From Actinomycetota bacterium (GTDB lineage: Bacteria > Actinomycetota > Thermoleophilia > Solirubrobacterales > Thermoleophilaceae): DNA of 32,125 nucleotides. Under the pieces are notes generated by a model. That model did no database searches. It was not told the DNA's origin and worked only from the letters and a program-made list of their open reading frames with translations. Below, in pieces: positions 18,152-25,478 of this stretch; positions within the stretch are counted from its first letter, which is position 1; the number at the start of each line of letters is the position of its first letter. The translations under genes and the position numbers were made by a program. The stretch spans positions 1 through 32,125 of the forward strand of contig JAFAQQ010000095.1 of the NCBI GenBank assembly GCA_019246335.1, read 5' to 3'.

Positions 18152-18409
18152 CTATCCGCGCTCGCCCTCGGATGCCGGCGGCGTGAGCGTCTGGCGGTCG
18201 CGCTCGTCGAACTCGATTCGCTCGCCCCGGACGTCCTCGTCTCCGATGCCGGCGCGCCCCCGCCTCGTGGCAAGCCGCGCTCCGCCCCAGACGACCAGGA
18301 TCGCCGCGGCGATCGGGATCGCTGCGATCGGGGCGCCGATCGCCAACGCGCCGCCCACCACGGCGCCGAGCAGGACCAGAGCGAGAATCGTGCCTGCGAT
18401 GCCGGACAC
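18152..18409 (-). CDS. small hydrophobic membrane protein (85 aa from the GTG start; 98 aa from an alternative start at 18448), last gene of the mntR-mntH operon
   Basis: VSGIAGTILALVLLGAVVGGALAIGAPIAAIPIAAAILVVWGGARLATRRGR; GGAG 5 nt upstream of GTG 18409; the alternative GTG start abuts the mntH stop. Confidence 0.65.
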   Translation of the reverse strand: MSGIAGTILALVLLGAVVGGALAIGAPIAAIPIAAAILVVWGGARLATRRGRAGIGDEDVRGERIEFDERDRQTLTPPASEGERG

Positions 18410-18448
18410 GCTGTCTCCATACCCGCCCGGGTAGGGGCGCAGTCTCAC

Positions 18449-19753
18449 CTACAGCAGGGTCTGCCCGAGCAGGAAGACGTTGAGGGCCACGATCAGGCCC
18501 GCGGCCGCGGCGGCGGCGAAGGTGGTGACGCGGCGGTTAACCAGCTCGCCCATGACGTCGCGGCGACGCGTCAGCGCCACCAGCGGAATCAGCGCGAACG
18601 GGATTCCGAACGAGAGCACCACCTGGCTGATCACGAGCGACCGAGTGGGGTCCAGGCCGATCGCGAGCACGACGAGCGCCGGGCCCATCGTCACGAGCCG
18701 CCGCAGGACGAGGGGGACCGTCCGCTTGATGAACCCCTGCATGACGACCTGGCCCGCGTACGTCCCGACGCTCGAGCTCGCGAACCCGGAGGCGAGCAGG
18801 GCCAGGGCGAACGCGAGCGCCGCGCCCGAGCCGAGCATGCTGCGGAAGTGGCTGTGGGCGCTCTCGATCGTGCTCACGTCATGGGCCGCCGTGCCGTGGA
18901 AGACGGCGGCGGCGATCACGAGCATCGTCATGTTCACGAGGCCCGCGACGCCCAACGCGATCCCCACGTCGATCCACTGGAAGCGCATCAGGCGGCGCCG
19001 CTCCTCCCGCGTTCTCACCTCGATCCGGTTCTGTGTGAGCGCCGAATGCAGGTAGATCACGTGCGGCATCACCGTCGCGCCGAGGATTCCGACCGCCAGC
19101 AGCACGCTGTCTGAGCCGTCGAAGCCCGGAACGAGTCCGCGCGCCACCGAGCCGACGTCCGCGTGGATCTTCAGGACGTTGTAGAGGAAGCCGAGCAGGA
19201 TCACCGACATGAGCGCGACGATCGCGAGCTCGAAGCGCCGGTATCCGCGCTGCTGGAGGCCGAGGATCCCGAACGCGACGACCCCGGTGACGAGCCCCGC
19301 GGTGACGAGCGGCATCCCGAACAGCAGGTTCAGCGCCACCGCGGCGCCGACGAACTCCGCGAGGTCCGTGGCCATCGCGATCAGCTCGGCCTGCACCCAC
19401 AGCCCCCAAGTCAGCGGCCGTGGCAGGTGCTCCCGGCAGAGCTCGGGCAGGTTTCGCCCCGTGGCGATGCCGAGCTTCGCCGAGAGGCTCTGGATCAGCA
19501 TCCCCATCAGGTTCGCGAGCAGGATCACCCATAGGAGGACATAGCCGTGGGAGGCGCCGCCGGCGATGTTGGTGGCGAAGTTCCCGGGGTCGACGTACGC
19601 GATCGCCGCGACGAAGGCCGGACCGAGGAGCGGCAGCGTGCGGCGTAGCGGGCCGCGACTCGAGAGCCGTTCGAGGTGAGTCGGGGTGGGCAGCGCGACG
19701 GCGGTGCCGCCGGGCTCGCCGGTCGGGGGCGGCGGCGGCGCGGGCGGTGTCAT
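18449..19753 (-). CDS. mntH: NRAMP family Mn2+/divalent metal transporter
   Basis: GPAFVAAIAYVDPGNFATNIAGGASHGY (DPGN motif), ATVMPHVIYLHSAL (MPH motif); ATGA overlap with the upstream mntR-like gene. Confidence 0.94.
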   Translation of the reverse strand: MTPPAPPPPPTGEPGGTAVALPTPTHLERLSSRGPLRRTLPLLGPAFVAAIAYVDPGNFATNIAGGASHGYVLLWVILLANLMGMLIQSLSAKLGIATGRNLPELCREHLPRPLTWGLWVQAELIAMATDLAEFVGAAVALNLLFGMPLVTAGLVTGVVAFGILGLQQRGYRRFELAIVALMSVILLGFLYNVLKIHADVGSVARGLVPGFDGSDSVLLAVGILGATVMPHVIYLHSALTQNRIEVRTREERRRLMRFQWIDVGIALGVAGLVNMTMLVIAAAVFHGTAAHDVSTIESAHSHFRSMLGSGAALAFALALLASGFASSSVGTYAGQVVMQGFIKRTVPLVLRRLVTMGPALVVLAIGLDPTRSLVISQVVLSFGIPFALIPLVALTRRRDVMGELVNRRVTTFAAAAAAGLIVALNVFLLGQTLL

Positions 19754-20430
19754 CGGTCCACCTCCACGCGCATGCGTCCCGCGAGCGCGCCACCGATTAC
19801 CTGCACCTGCTCCCCGAAGCGGGCGAATAACGGGCCGCCGAAGGGCTGCTTGTCGACGATCTCGAACTCGTCTCCCGGCGCGATGCCGCGCTCCGCCAGG
19901 TACCGGAGCATTCCCGGGTCGCTGTCGGAGATCCGCACGAAGGTGCCGCGCCCGCCCGGCTCGAGCGATTCGAAGGTCGCGGTGCGGTCCTCCTCGACCT
20001 CGAGCTCGCGTGTCGGGATCGGGTCGCCGTGGGGATCGCGCTTCGGGTCCCCGAGCTTGCGGGCGATCAGCTCCTCGAGCTCCTCTGACAGGACGTGCTC
20101 GAGGACCTCGGCCTCGTCGTGAACGCGGTCCCATGGCACGCCGAGCGATTCCGCGAGGTAGAGCTCGAGCAGGCGGTGGTGGCGGAGCACCTCCAGCGCC
20201 ACCTCGACGCCGCGGTCGGTGAGTTCCACCCCCCTGTAGGGCGCGTGGCGCGCGAGGCCGAGGTCGTCCAGGCGCCTGACCATCGCCGAGGCCGAGGCGG
20301 GGGTGACCCCGAGCCGCTCGGCGACGGCGTTGTTCGAAACCGGCCCGTCGGACTCGGCGGCGAGCGCGTAGATCGCCTTGGCGTAGTCCTCGACCGCCGA
20401 GGAGGTGGCTGTGCCGGTTTGCAGGTTCAT
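19750..20430 (-). CDS. mntR: DtxR/MntR family metal-dependent transcriptional regulator
   Basis: SSAVEDYAKAIYALAAESDGPVSNNAVAERLGVTPASASAMVRRLDDLGLARHAPYRGVELTDRG; C-terminal FeoA/SH3-like domain. Confidence 0.92.
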   Translation of the reverse strand: MNLQTGTATSSAVEDYAKAIYALAAESDGPVSNNAVAERLGVTPASASAMVRRLDDLGLARHAPYRGVELTDRGVEVALEVLRHHRLLELYLAESLGVPWDRVHDEAEVLEHVLSEELEELIARKLGDPKRDPHGDPIPTRELEVEEDRTATFESLEPGGRGTFVRISDSDPGMLRYLAERGIAPGDEFEIVDKQPFGGPLFARFGEQVQVIGGALAGRMRVEVDR

Positions 20431-20456
20431 TTGATGTGGAGGCGCTGGTCGCCGGG

Positions 20457-20484
20457 TTAGGAATTATGGCACACCTAAATTTAG
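20457..20484 (-). promoter_or_regulatory. putative MntR/DtxR operator overlapping the mntR promoter
   Basis: TTAGG-N12-CCTAA at 20457-20478 and palindrome CTAAATTTAG at 20475-20484; a minus-strand CATAAT (-10-like, 20468-20463) lies inside; about 27 nt from the mntR start. Confidence 0.6.
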
Positions 20485-20558
20485 ATTTCGACGCGGCGTC
20501 GCCGGCGGCGCGCCGGAAGCCGCCTCGACCAGCCGGCTCGCCCTACACTCGCCCGCGC

Positions 20559-20843
20559 ATGGCGGCGGCAGGCGAAGTCGCGCGGCGGCGCGTGGTGGTC
20601 ACCGGTTCCGTGCAGGGCGTCTTCTTCAGGGATTCGACCCGGCGGGCCGCCGAGCAGAGGGGGGTCGCGGGATGGGTCGCGAACCGCCCCGACGGCAGCG
20701 TGGAGGCGGTGTTCGAGGGCGATCCCGATGCCGTCCGATCGATGGTCGAGCTCTGCCGGTCGGGTCCCGGCCGCGCCGAGGTCGAGCGTGTCGAGGAATC
20801 CGAGGAGGAGCCGGAGGGGCTCAGCCGGTTCGAGGTGCGCTGA
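20559..20843 (+). CDS. acylphosphatase
   Basis: VTGSVQGVFFRDSTRRAAEQRGVAGWVANRPDGSVEAVFEGDPDAV; active-site Arg and Asn conserved. Confidence 0.93.
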   Translation: MAAAGEVARRRVVVTGSVQGVFFRDSTRRAAEQRGVAGWVANRPDGSVEAVFEGDPDAVRSMVELCRSGPGRAEVERVEESEEEPEGLSRFEVR

Positions 20844-20907
20844 GGGCTGTCTCCCGGCGGGATCGGCGGCACCGGCCGGCCTCCGACTCGGCCTCCGCCT
20901 CCGCGGT

Positions 20908-20970
20908 GGCGAATCGTTGCTGTCCCGTCGCCGAAGCGTTACCCAGGTAACCCACGGGTCACGATTCGCC
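20908..20970. promoter_or_regulatory. nested three-stem inverted repeat upstream of comEA
   Basis: GGCGAATCGT/ACGATTCGCC (10 bp), CCCGT/ACGGG (5 bp) and GTTAC-CCAG-GTAAC (5 bp), all nested and ending 3 bp before a TAGCCT box. Confidence 0.7.
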
Positions 20971-20985
20971 GCTTAGCCTCCTCGC

Positions 20986-21621
20986 ATGGATCGCGAGAAG
21001 CTCAGGCTCGCCGGTTACGGGGTCGCCGCCGTGCTCGTCGTGGTGCTCGGAGCGCGGATGCTCGGCGGCGGCGATGCCGGTGGCGGCTCCTCCGGCCTGA
21101 TGGTCGACGCCGGACCGACGGCAGCGCACCCGCCGCCCGCCGCGGGTGGTGCGCGCGGAGCCGGCATGGGCGGAGGAAGCGCGCTCGTGCAGGTCGCGGG
21201 CGAGGTGAACCGTCCGGGCGTCTACCGCGTGCCCGCGGGCGCCCGGGTCTCGGACGCCGTGCAGAAGGCCGGTGGGCTCACATCGAACGCGGAGCAGGCG
21301 GGCATCAACCTCGTCGCGCGCGTGCAGGACGGGCAGCAGGTGATCGTCCCCCGAAAGGGCGCAGGGCCCGCCCCGGTCGCGGGTGGCGCGACGGCGGCGG
21401 CCGGCGGTACCGGTGGTGCGTCGGGGTCGGGCCCGGTCAGCCTCTCTTCGGCCACGGCCGCCCAGCTCGAGGCGCTCGACGGTATCGGCCCGACGCTCGC
21501 CCAGCGGATCGTCGCGTACCGCCAGGCCCATGGCGGGTTCCGCTCGATCGACGAGCTCCGGCAGGTGCAGGGGATCGGCGAGAAGCGCTTCGAGATGCTG
21601 AGGAAATCGATCACCCCGTGA
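20986..21621 (+). CDS. comEA: ComEA-like competence protein (TM, SLBB, helix-hairpin-helix)
   Basis: VQVAGEVNRPGVYRVPAGARVSDAVQKAGG (SLBB); AAQLEALDGIGPTLAQRIVAYRQAHGGFRSIDELRQVQGIGEKRFEML (HhH). Confidence 0.93.
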   Translation: MDREKLRLAGYGVAAVLVVVLGARMLGGGDAGGGSSGLMVDAGPTAAHPPPAAGGARGAGMGGGSALVQVAGEVNRPGVYRVPAGARVSDAVQKAGGLTSNAEQAGINLVARVQDGQQVIVPRKGAGPAPVAGGATAAAGGTGGASGSGPVSLSSATAAQLEALDGIGPTLAQRIVAYRQAHGGFRSIDELRQVQGIGEKRFEMLRKSITP

Positions 21622-21624
21622 ACG

Positions 21625-24081
21625 ATGCCGGTGCTGCGCACGGCCGGACGCCTGGAAGCGATCGGCCGCTCCGCTCACCGGGCGCGGCGCCAACTCGGAG
21701 CTGTCGTCCACGCCGCCGGCCGCGCGGCTCGCGGCAGGCCGCACCATCTAGGAGCGGCAGCTGTCGCCGCGGGACTTGCGCTGTGCGCGCGGCCCTCGCT
21801 CGCCGCTGCCCTCGCAATCGGGGTCGCCCTCCTCCTGCTCGTGGCGCGCGCTCCGCGACACGCGCTCATGGCGTCCGGCCTGGTCGTCTGCGGCGCGGCC
21901 GCCGGCAGCGCGCGGCTCAACGAGCTCGACGTGCCGCTGGCGAGCGCGCGGCATGCCAGCCACGTCGAGGGACGCGCCATCCTGCTCGAGCGGCCGCGGC
22001 GCGGGCGCTTCGACTCGTCAGCCGCGGTCGAGATCGCAAGCGGCCCCGCGGCCGGAAGCCGCGCCCTGGCCCGCGTCCGCAACGGCACGGTCTGGCCCGC
22101 CGGTGGGACGCCCGGCACGGAGGTCGTGCTGCGCGGGCCGCTGAGCGCGCCGAAGCGGCGCCTCGGAGAGGCGCTCGACTGGCCTTCGTACCTGCGGCGG
22201 CGCGGAATCGGCGCGGAGCTCGAGGTCGATTCGATCGCGGCGACCGGGCGCCGGCGTCGGGGTATCGCCGGAGCCGTCGACAGGATGCGCGAGGCTGCCG
22301 AGCGGGCGCTCGGGGCCGGCGCGTCCCGCGGGTGTGCGGCGGTCGCGCGCGGGATGGTCCTCGGCGAGGACGAGCAGATCGATCCACTCGTACGAGACGA
22401 CTTTCGCCGGTCCGGGCTGGCGCACGTCCTGGCCGTCTCCGGGCAGAACGTGATGCTCCTGTGCGCGCTGGCCACACCGCTGCTCGCCGGGCTCGGCGTA
22501 AGCCCGCGGACGCGGGTCCTCGCGCTCACGGCGTTGATCGCTCTCTACGTGCCCCTCGCCGGCGCCGGGCCCTCGCTTCAGCGGGCGGGCGTCATGGGCG
22601 TGGCCGGGCTCGTCGCGCTTGGCGCCGGGCGAGTGAGCTCGCGCTGGTACGCGCTGTTGCTCGCCGCGGTCGTCACGCTCCTTGTCAACCCGCGGGTTGC
22701 CGAAGACCCCGGCTGGCAGCTGTCGTTCGCGGCCGTGGCCGGGATCCTCGTCCTCGGCCCCGGCCTGCGCCGCACGCTGGGCTTCCTGCCCCGCCCGCTC
22801 GCCGACGGCGCCGCGATAACGATCGCGGCCACGATCGCAACGGCGCCGCTCCTCGCTCACCACTTCGGCGCCGTCTCGCTGGTCGGGATCGTGGCGAACC
22901 TGATCGCGATCCCGTTGGTCGCGCCGATCATGTGGGCGGGCATGACGCAGGCCGCGCTGGGCATCTCGGCGGCCGCCCTGCCCGCGCTCGCCCCTCCGTT
23001 CGGCCCCGTGGTGGCGGCGATCGGGCGTGTGAACGGCGTCCTCGTGGGCTGGCTGACCGGGCTCGCGCGCTACTTCGGGGAGCTCCCGGGCTCGCACGTC
23101 GCCCTTCCATTGCGCAACTCGCTCGCCGTCGCCGGCGCGTATGCCGCGATGTGCGTGCTCGGGTTGGCCATCCGACTCGCGCACGCCCGAAGCGATACCC
23201 GCCGAAGCGAAGCCGCGGCGGCGTGGCGGCGCTCGCCTCGCCGCACGCGCTTCGTCGCGATCGGGGTCGCCATTGCCGCATGTGCGTCTCTCTGGCACGC
23301 TCTGACCGGGCCGCCGCGTCCACCGGACTCGCTCACTGTGTCGTTCCTCGACGTCGGGCAGGGCGACGCCACCCTCATCCAGGACGGTCCGCGCGCGGCG
23401 GTGCTGTTCGACGGCGGGCCACCCGAGGCGCGTGTGGCACGTCTCCTGCGCGACGCAGGCGTCCGCCGTCTGGCGCTCGTCGTAGCCACGCATCAGTCGC
23501 GCGATCATCAGGGAGGCCTCCCGGAGGTGCTCACGCGGTTCCACGTCGACGCACTGCTCGACGGCGGCGACGGCACGAGGGACCGGGCGTTCGCCGACCT
23601 GCTGGCGCTCGCCCGCCGCCGGGGGGTGAGGCGCCTCGAGCCGCGGCCCGGTCAGGTCCTCAGGGCCGGCGCGCTCACCATCCGGATCCTGGGGCCGCCG
23701 CCGCGGGCACGCGACCTGCCACCGCCCGACGACCCGAACCTGAGGGCGATCACGGCGGTCGTGTCCGAGGGCTGGTTCGACCTGTTCCTCTCGGCCGACG
23801 CCGAGAGCACTGCGATCCTCGGCTACCCGCTCCCGCCCGTCGAGGCGATGAAGGTGCCTCACCACGGGAGCTCGGACCCAGGGCTGCCCGCCGTCCTCGC
23901 CCGGCTTCATCCCGCGGTAGCCGCGATCGAGGTCGGGGCGCACAACTCGTACGGCCACCCCGCGCCGTCCACGCTCGCCGCCCTGCGGCGTGCGGTCCCA
24001 CACGTCTACCGAACCGACCGCGACGGCACGATCCGGCTCACAGTGGAGGCAAGGAGGCTGCGCGTTGCGACGGCGCGATGA
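21625..24081 (+). CDS. comEC: ComEC/Rec2 DNA uptake channel protein
   Basis: Competence domain (GLAHVLAVSGQNVMLL), multiple TM segments, C-terminal metallo-beta-lactamase-like domain (FLDVGQGDATLI...KVPHHGS). Confidence 0.93.
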   Translation: MPVLRTAGRLEAIGRSAHRARRQLGAVVHAAGRAARGRPHHLGAAAVAAGLALCARPSLAAALAIGVALLLLVARAPRHALMASGLVVCGAAAGSARLNELDVPLASARHASHVEGRAILLERPRRGRFDSSAAVEIASGPAAGSRALARVRNGTVWPAGGTPGTEVVLRGPLSAPKRRLGEALDWPSYLRRRGIGAELEVDSIAATGRRRRGIAGAVDRMREAAERALGAGASRGCAAVARGMVLGEDEQIDPLVRDDFRRSGLAHVLAVSGQNVMLLCALATPLLAGLGVSPRTRVLALTALIALYVPLAGAGPSLQRAGVMGVAGLVALGAGRVSSRWYALLLAAVVTLLVNPRVAEDPGWQLSFAAVAGILVLGPGLRRTLGFLPRPLADGAAITIAATIATAPLLAHHFGAVSLVGIVANLIAIPLVAPIMWAGMTQAALGISAAALPALAPPFGPVVAAIGRVNGVLVGWLTGLARYFGELPGSHVALPLRNSLAVAGAYAAMCVLGLAIRLAHARSDTRRSEAAAAWRRSPRRTRFVAIGVAIAACASLWHALTGPPRPPDSLTVSFLDVGQGDATLIQDGPRAAVLFDGGPPEARVARLLRDAGVRRLALVVATHQSRDHQGGLPEVLTRFHVDALLDGGDGTRDRAFADLLALARRRGVRRLEPRPGQVLRAGALTIRILGPPPRARDLPPPDDPNLRAITAVVSEGWFDLFLSADAESTAILGYPLPPVEAMKVPHHGSSDPGLPAVLARLHPAVAAIEVGAHNSYGHPAPSTLAALRRAVPHVYRTDRDGTIRLTVEARRLRVATAR

Positions 24082-24131
24082 CGCGCGCACTCCGGCCCCG
24101 GAGACGCCGCCTCCCAACGTACACTCGGCCG

Positions 24132-25091
24132 GTGCCCGACCTCGCGCCCGTGTACCTGATCTCGGGCGAGGATCACGCGAAGATCGACGCTTGGCGCGCT
24201 CGGGTGAGGCGCCGCGCCGAGGAGGAGAACGGACCGGGCGCGCTGGAGTCGATCGACGCCCGGGCCGGTGGCCCCGACGCGGTCGCGGCGTCGCTCGCCA
24301 CCCTCACGTTCGGGACCGGAACGCGCTACGTGCTGGCCGACGGAGTGGAGGCCTGGAAGGCTGGAGACCTCGAGCCGCTCGAGCGGGAGTTGGCGAACCC
24401 GGCGCCCGACACGGTGCTCGTCCTGCTAGCGCGCGGCAAGCCGTCGGCGCGGCTGCTCAAGGCCGTCGAGGCCGCCCGCGGCGAGCGACGGGATTACGAC
24501 CCGCCAAAGCCGTGGGAGCTCCCGAGGTGGGCCTCGGAGCGGGCGGACGAGGAGGGGCTCGAGCTGGACGGCGACGCCGCGAAGCTGCTCGTCGAGCTGG
24601 TGGGGCCAAGCCAGCAGCGCATCGCCCGGGAGGTGGAGAAGCTGGCGCTCCACGCTCATCCAGAGCGCTCGCTGGGCGTCGAGCAGGTCCAGGAGCTCGC
24701 CGCCGGGCGGCGCGCCGCGCAGGCGTACGACGTGGCCGACGCCGTCGTCGCCGGGGACCCGGACGCCGCGGTCAGGCTGGCCGAGAGCCTCACGAGCGGG
24801 GCGGGAGAGGCGCCGGCACGGCTCGTCTACCCCGTGATGCGCCGGCTGCGCGAGGTGCACCGCGCGGTCGAGCTGCTGGAGGCCGGGGCATCGGAGCGTG
24901 ACGTGGCCTCCGCGCTCGGATCGCCGCCGTGGGTGGCGAAGCGGACCGTCGCCGCCGCGCGCAAGGCGGATCGAGCCGCCCTGGCGCGCGCGATCTGCGT
25001 CATGGCCGACCTCGAGGTCGAGCTCCGCAACGGCGAGGCGGCGGACGAGCAGACCGGCGTGACGCTGGCGCTCGCCCGTGCGGCGGCCTGA
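24132..25091 (+). CDS. holA: DNA polymerase III subunit delta
   Basis: APVYLISGEDHAKIDAWRARV...LVELVGPSQQRIAREVEKLALHA...YDVADAVVAGD; position after comEC is typical. Confidence 0.9.
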   Translation: MPDLAPVYLISGEDHAKIDAWRARVRRRAEEENGPGALESIDARAGGPDAVAASLATLTFGTGTRYVLADGVEAWKAGDLEPLERELANPAPDTVLVLLARGKPSARLLKAVEAARGERRDYDPPKPWELPRWASERADEEGLELDGDAAKLLVELVGPSQQRIAREVEKLALHAHPERSLGVEQVQELAAGRRAAQAYDVADAVVAGDPDAAVRLAESLTSGAGEAPARLVYPVMRRLREVHRAVELLEAGASERDVASALGSPPWVAKRTVAAARKADRAALARAICVMADLEVELRNGEAADEQTGVTLALARAAA

Positions 25092-25116
25092 CCGGGAGCT
25101 CGCGGCGGCCTGACCG
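25080..25116 (+). repeat. tandem 15-bp direct repeat GCGGCGGCCTGACCG (two copies, 22-bp period)
   Basis: Exact copies at 25080-25094 (containing the holA stop) and 25102-25116; inverted copy at 25435-25449. Confidence 0.85.
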
Positions 25117-25152
25117 GAGATTCGCGGAGCGTCCTGAGCGCGCGGCTCGCCG

Positions 25153-25413
25153 CTACGAGCCGGCGCGAATGCGCGCCGCTCGGCCCTTCTTGCGCGCCCC
25201 CGCGTTGCGGTGGAGCGCCCCCCGCTTCACGGCGCGGTCGATCTGGGAGACGATCGCGCGATGCTCCGCCTCGGCCCGCTCCTGGTCGCCGTCGGCCACC
25301 GCGGCCTGCAGGCGCCGGAAGTAGGTCTTGATCGTCGACTTGTAGCGGATGTTCTCCCCGCGCTCGCGCTGCGACCGGTTGATCCGCTTTTCTTGTGACG
25401 CGATGTTGGCCAT
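25153..25413 (-). CDS. rpsT: 30S ribosomal protein S20
   Basis: MANIASQEKRINRSQRERGENIRYKSTIKTYFRRLQAAVADGD...VKRGALHRNAGARKKGRAARIRA. Confidence 0.97.
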   Translation of the reverse strand: MANIASQEKRINRSQRERGENIRYKSTIKTYFRRLQAAVADGDQERAEAEHRAIVSQIDRAVKRGALHRNAGARKKGRAARIRAGS

Positions 25414-25434
25414 GAACGCAAACACGCCGCGACG

Positions 25435-25449
25435 CGGTCAGGCCGCCGC
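25435..25449 (-). repeat. inverted copy of the 15-bp repeat in the rpsT 5' leader
   Basis: CGGTCAGGCCGCCGC is the exact reverse complement of GCGGCGGCCTGACCG. Confidence 0.85.
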
Positions 25450-25463
25450 CCGCGGCGGGCGCC

Positions 25464-25470
25464 TACTATA
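25464..25470. promoter_or_regulatory. overlapping bidirectional -10 element for murJ (+) and rpsT (-)
   Basis: Plus strand TACTAT (25464-25469), 9 nt before the murJ GTG; minus strand TATAGT (25470-25465) upstream of rpsT. Confidence 0.6.
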
Positions 25471-25478
25471 GCCCTCCG

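Noticed and set aside
16324-18186. 620-aa plus-strand ORF
   Set aside because: Arg-rich alternate frame over leuS and the TIGR00725-type gene.
18449-20134. 561-aa minus-strand ORF extending mntH upstream
   Set aside because: The region upstream of ATG 19753 is out of frame within mntR; the ATGA overlap gives the real start.
20938-20951. GTTACC-CA-GGTAAC as an integron attC/attI core
   Set aside because: Does not fit the RYYYAAC/GTTRRRY pair arrangement; no integrase or cassette array nearby.
22018-24117. 699-aa minus-strand ORF
   Set aside because: Mirror ORF of comEC with GC-skewed composition and no recognisable motif.
21618-25091. 1157-aa plus-strand ORF
   Set aside because: Out-of-frame shadow of comEC for most of its length; the true gene is holA from GTG 24132.
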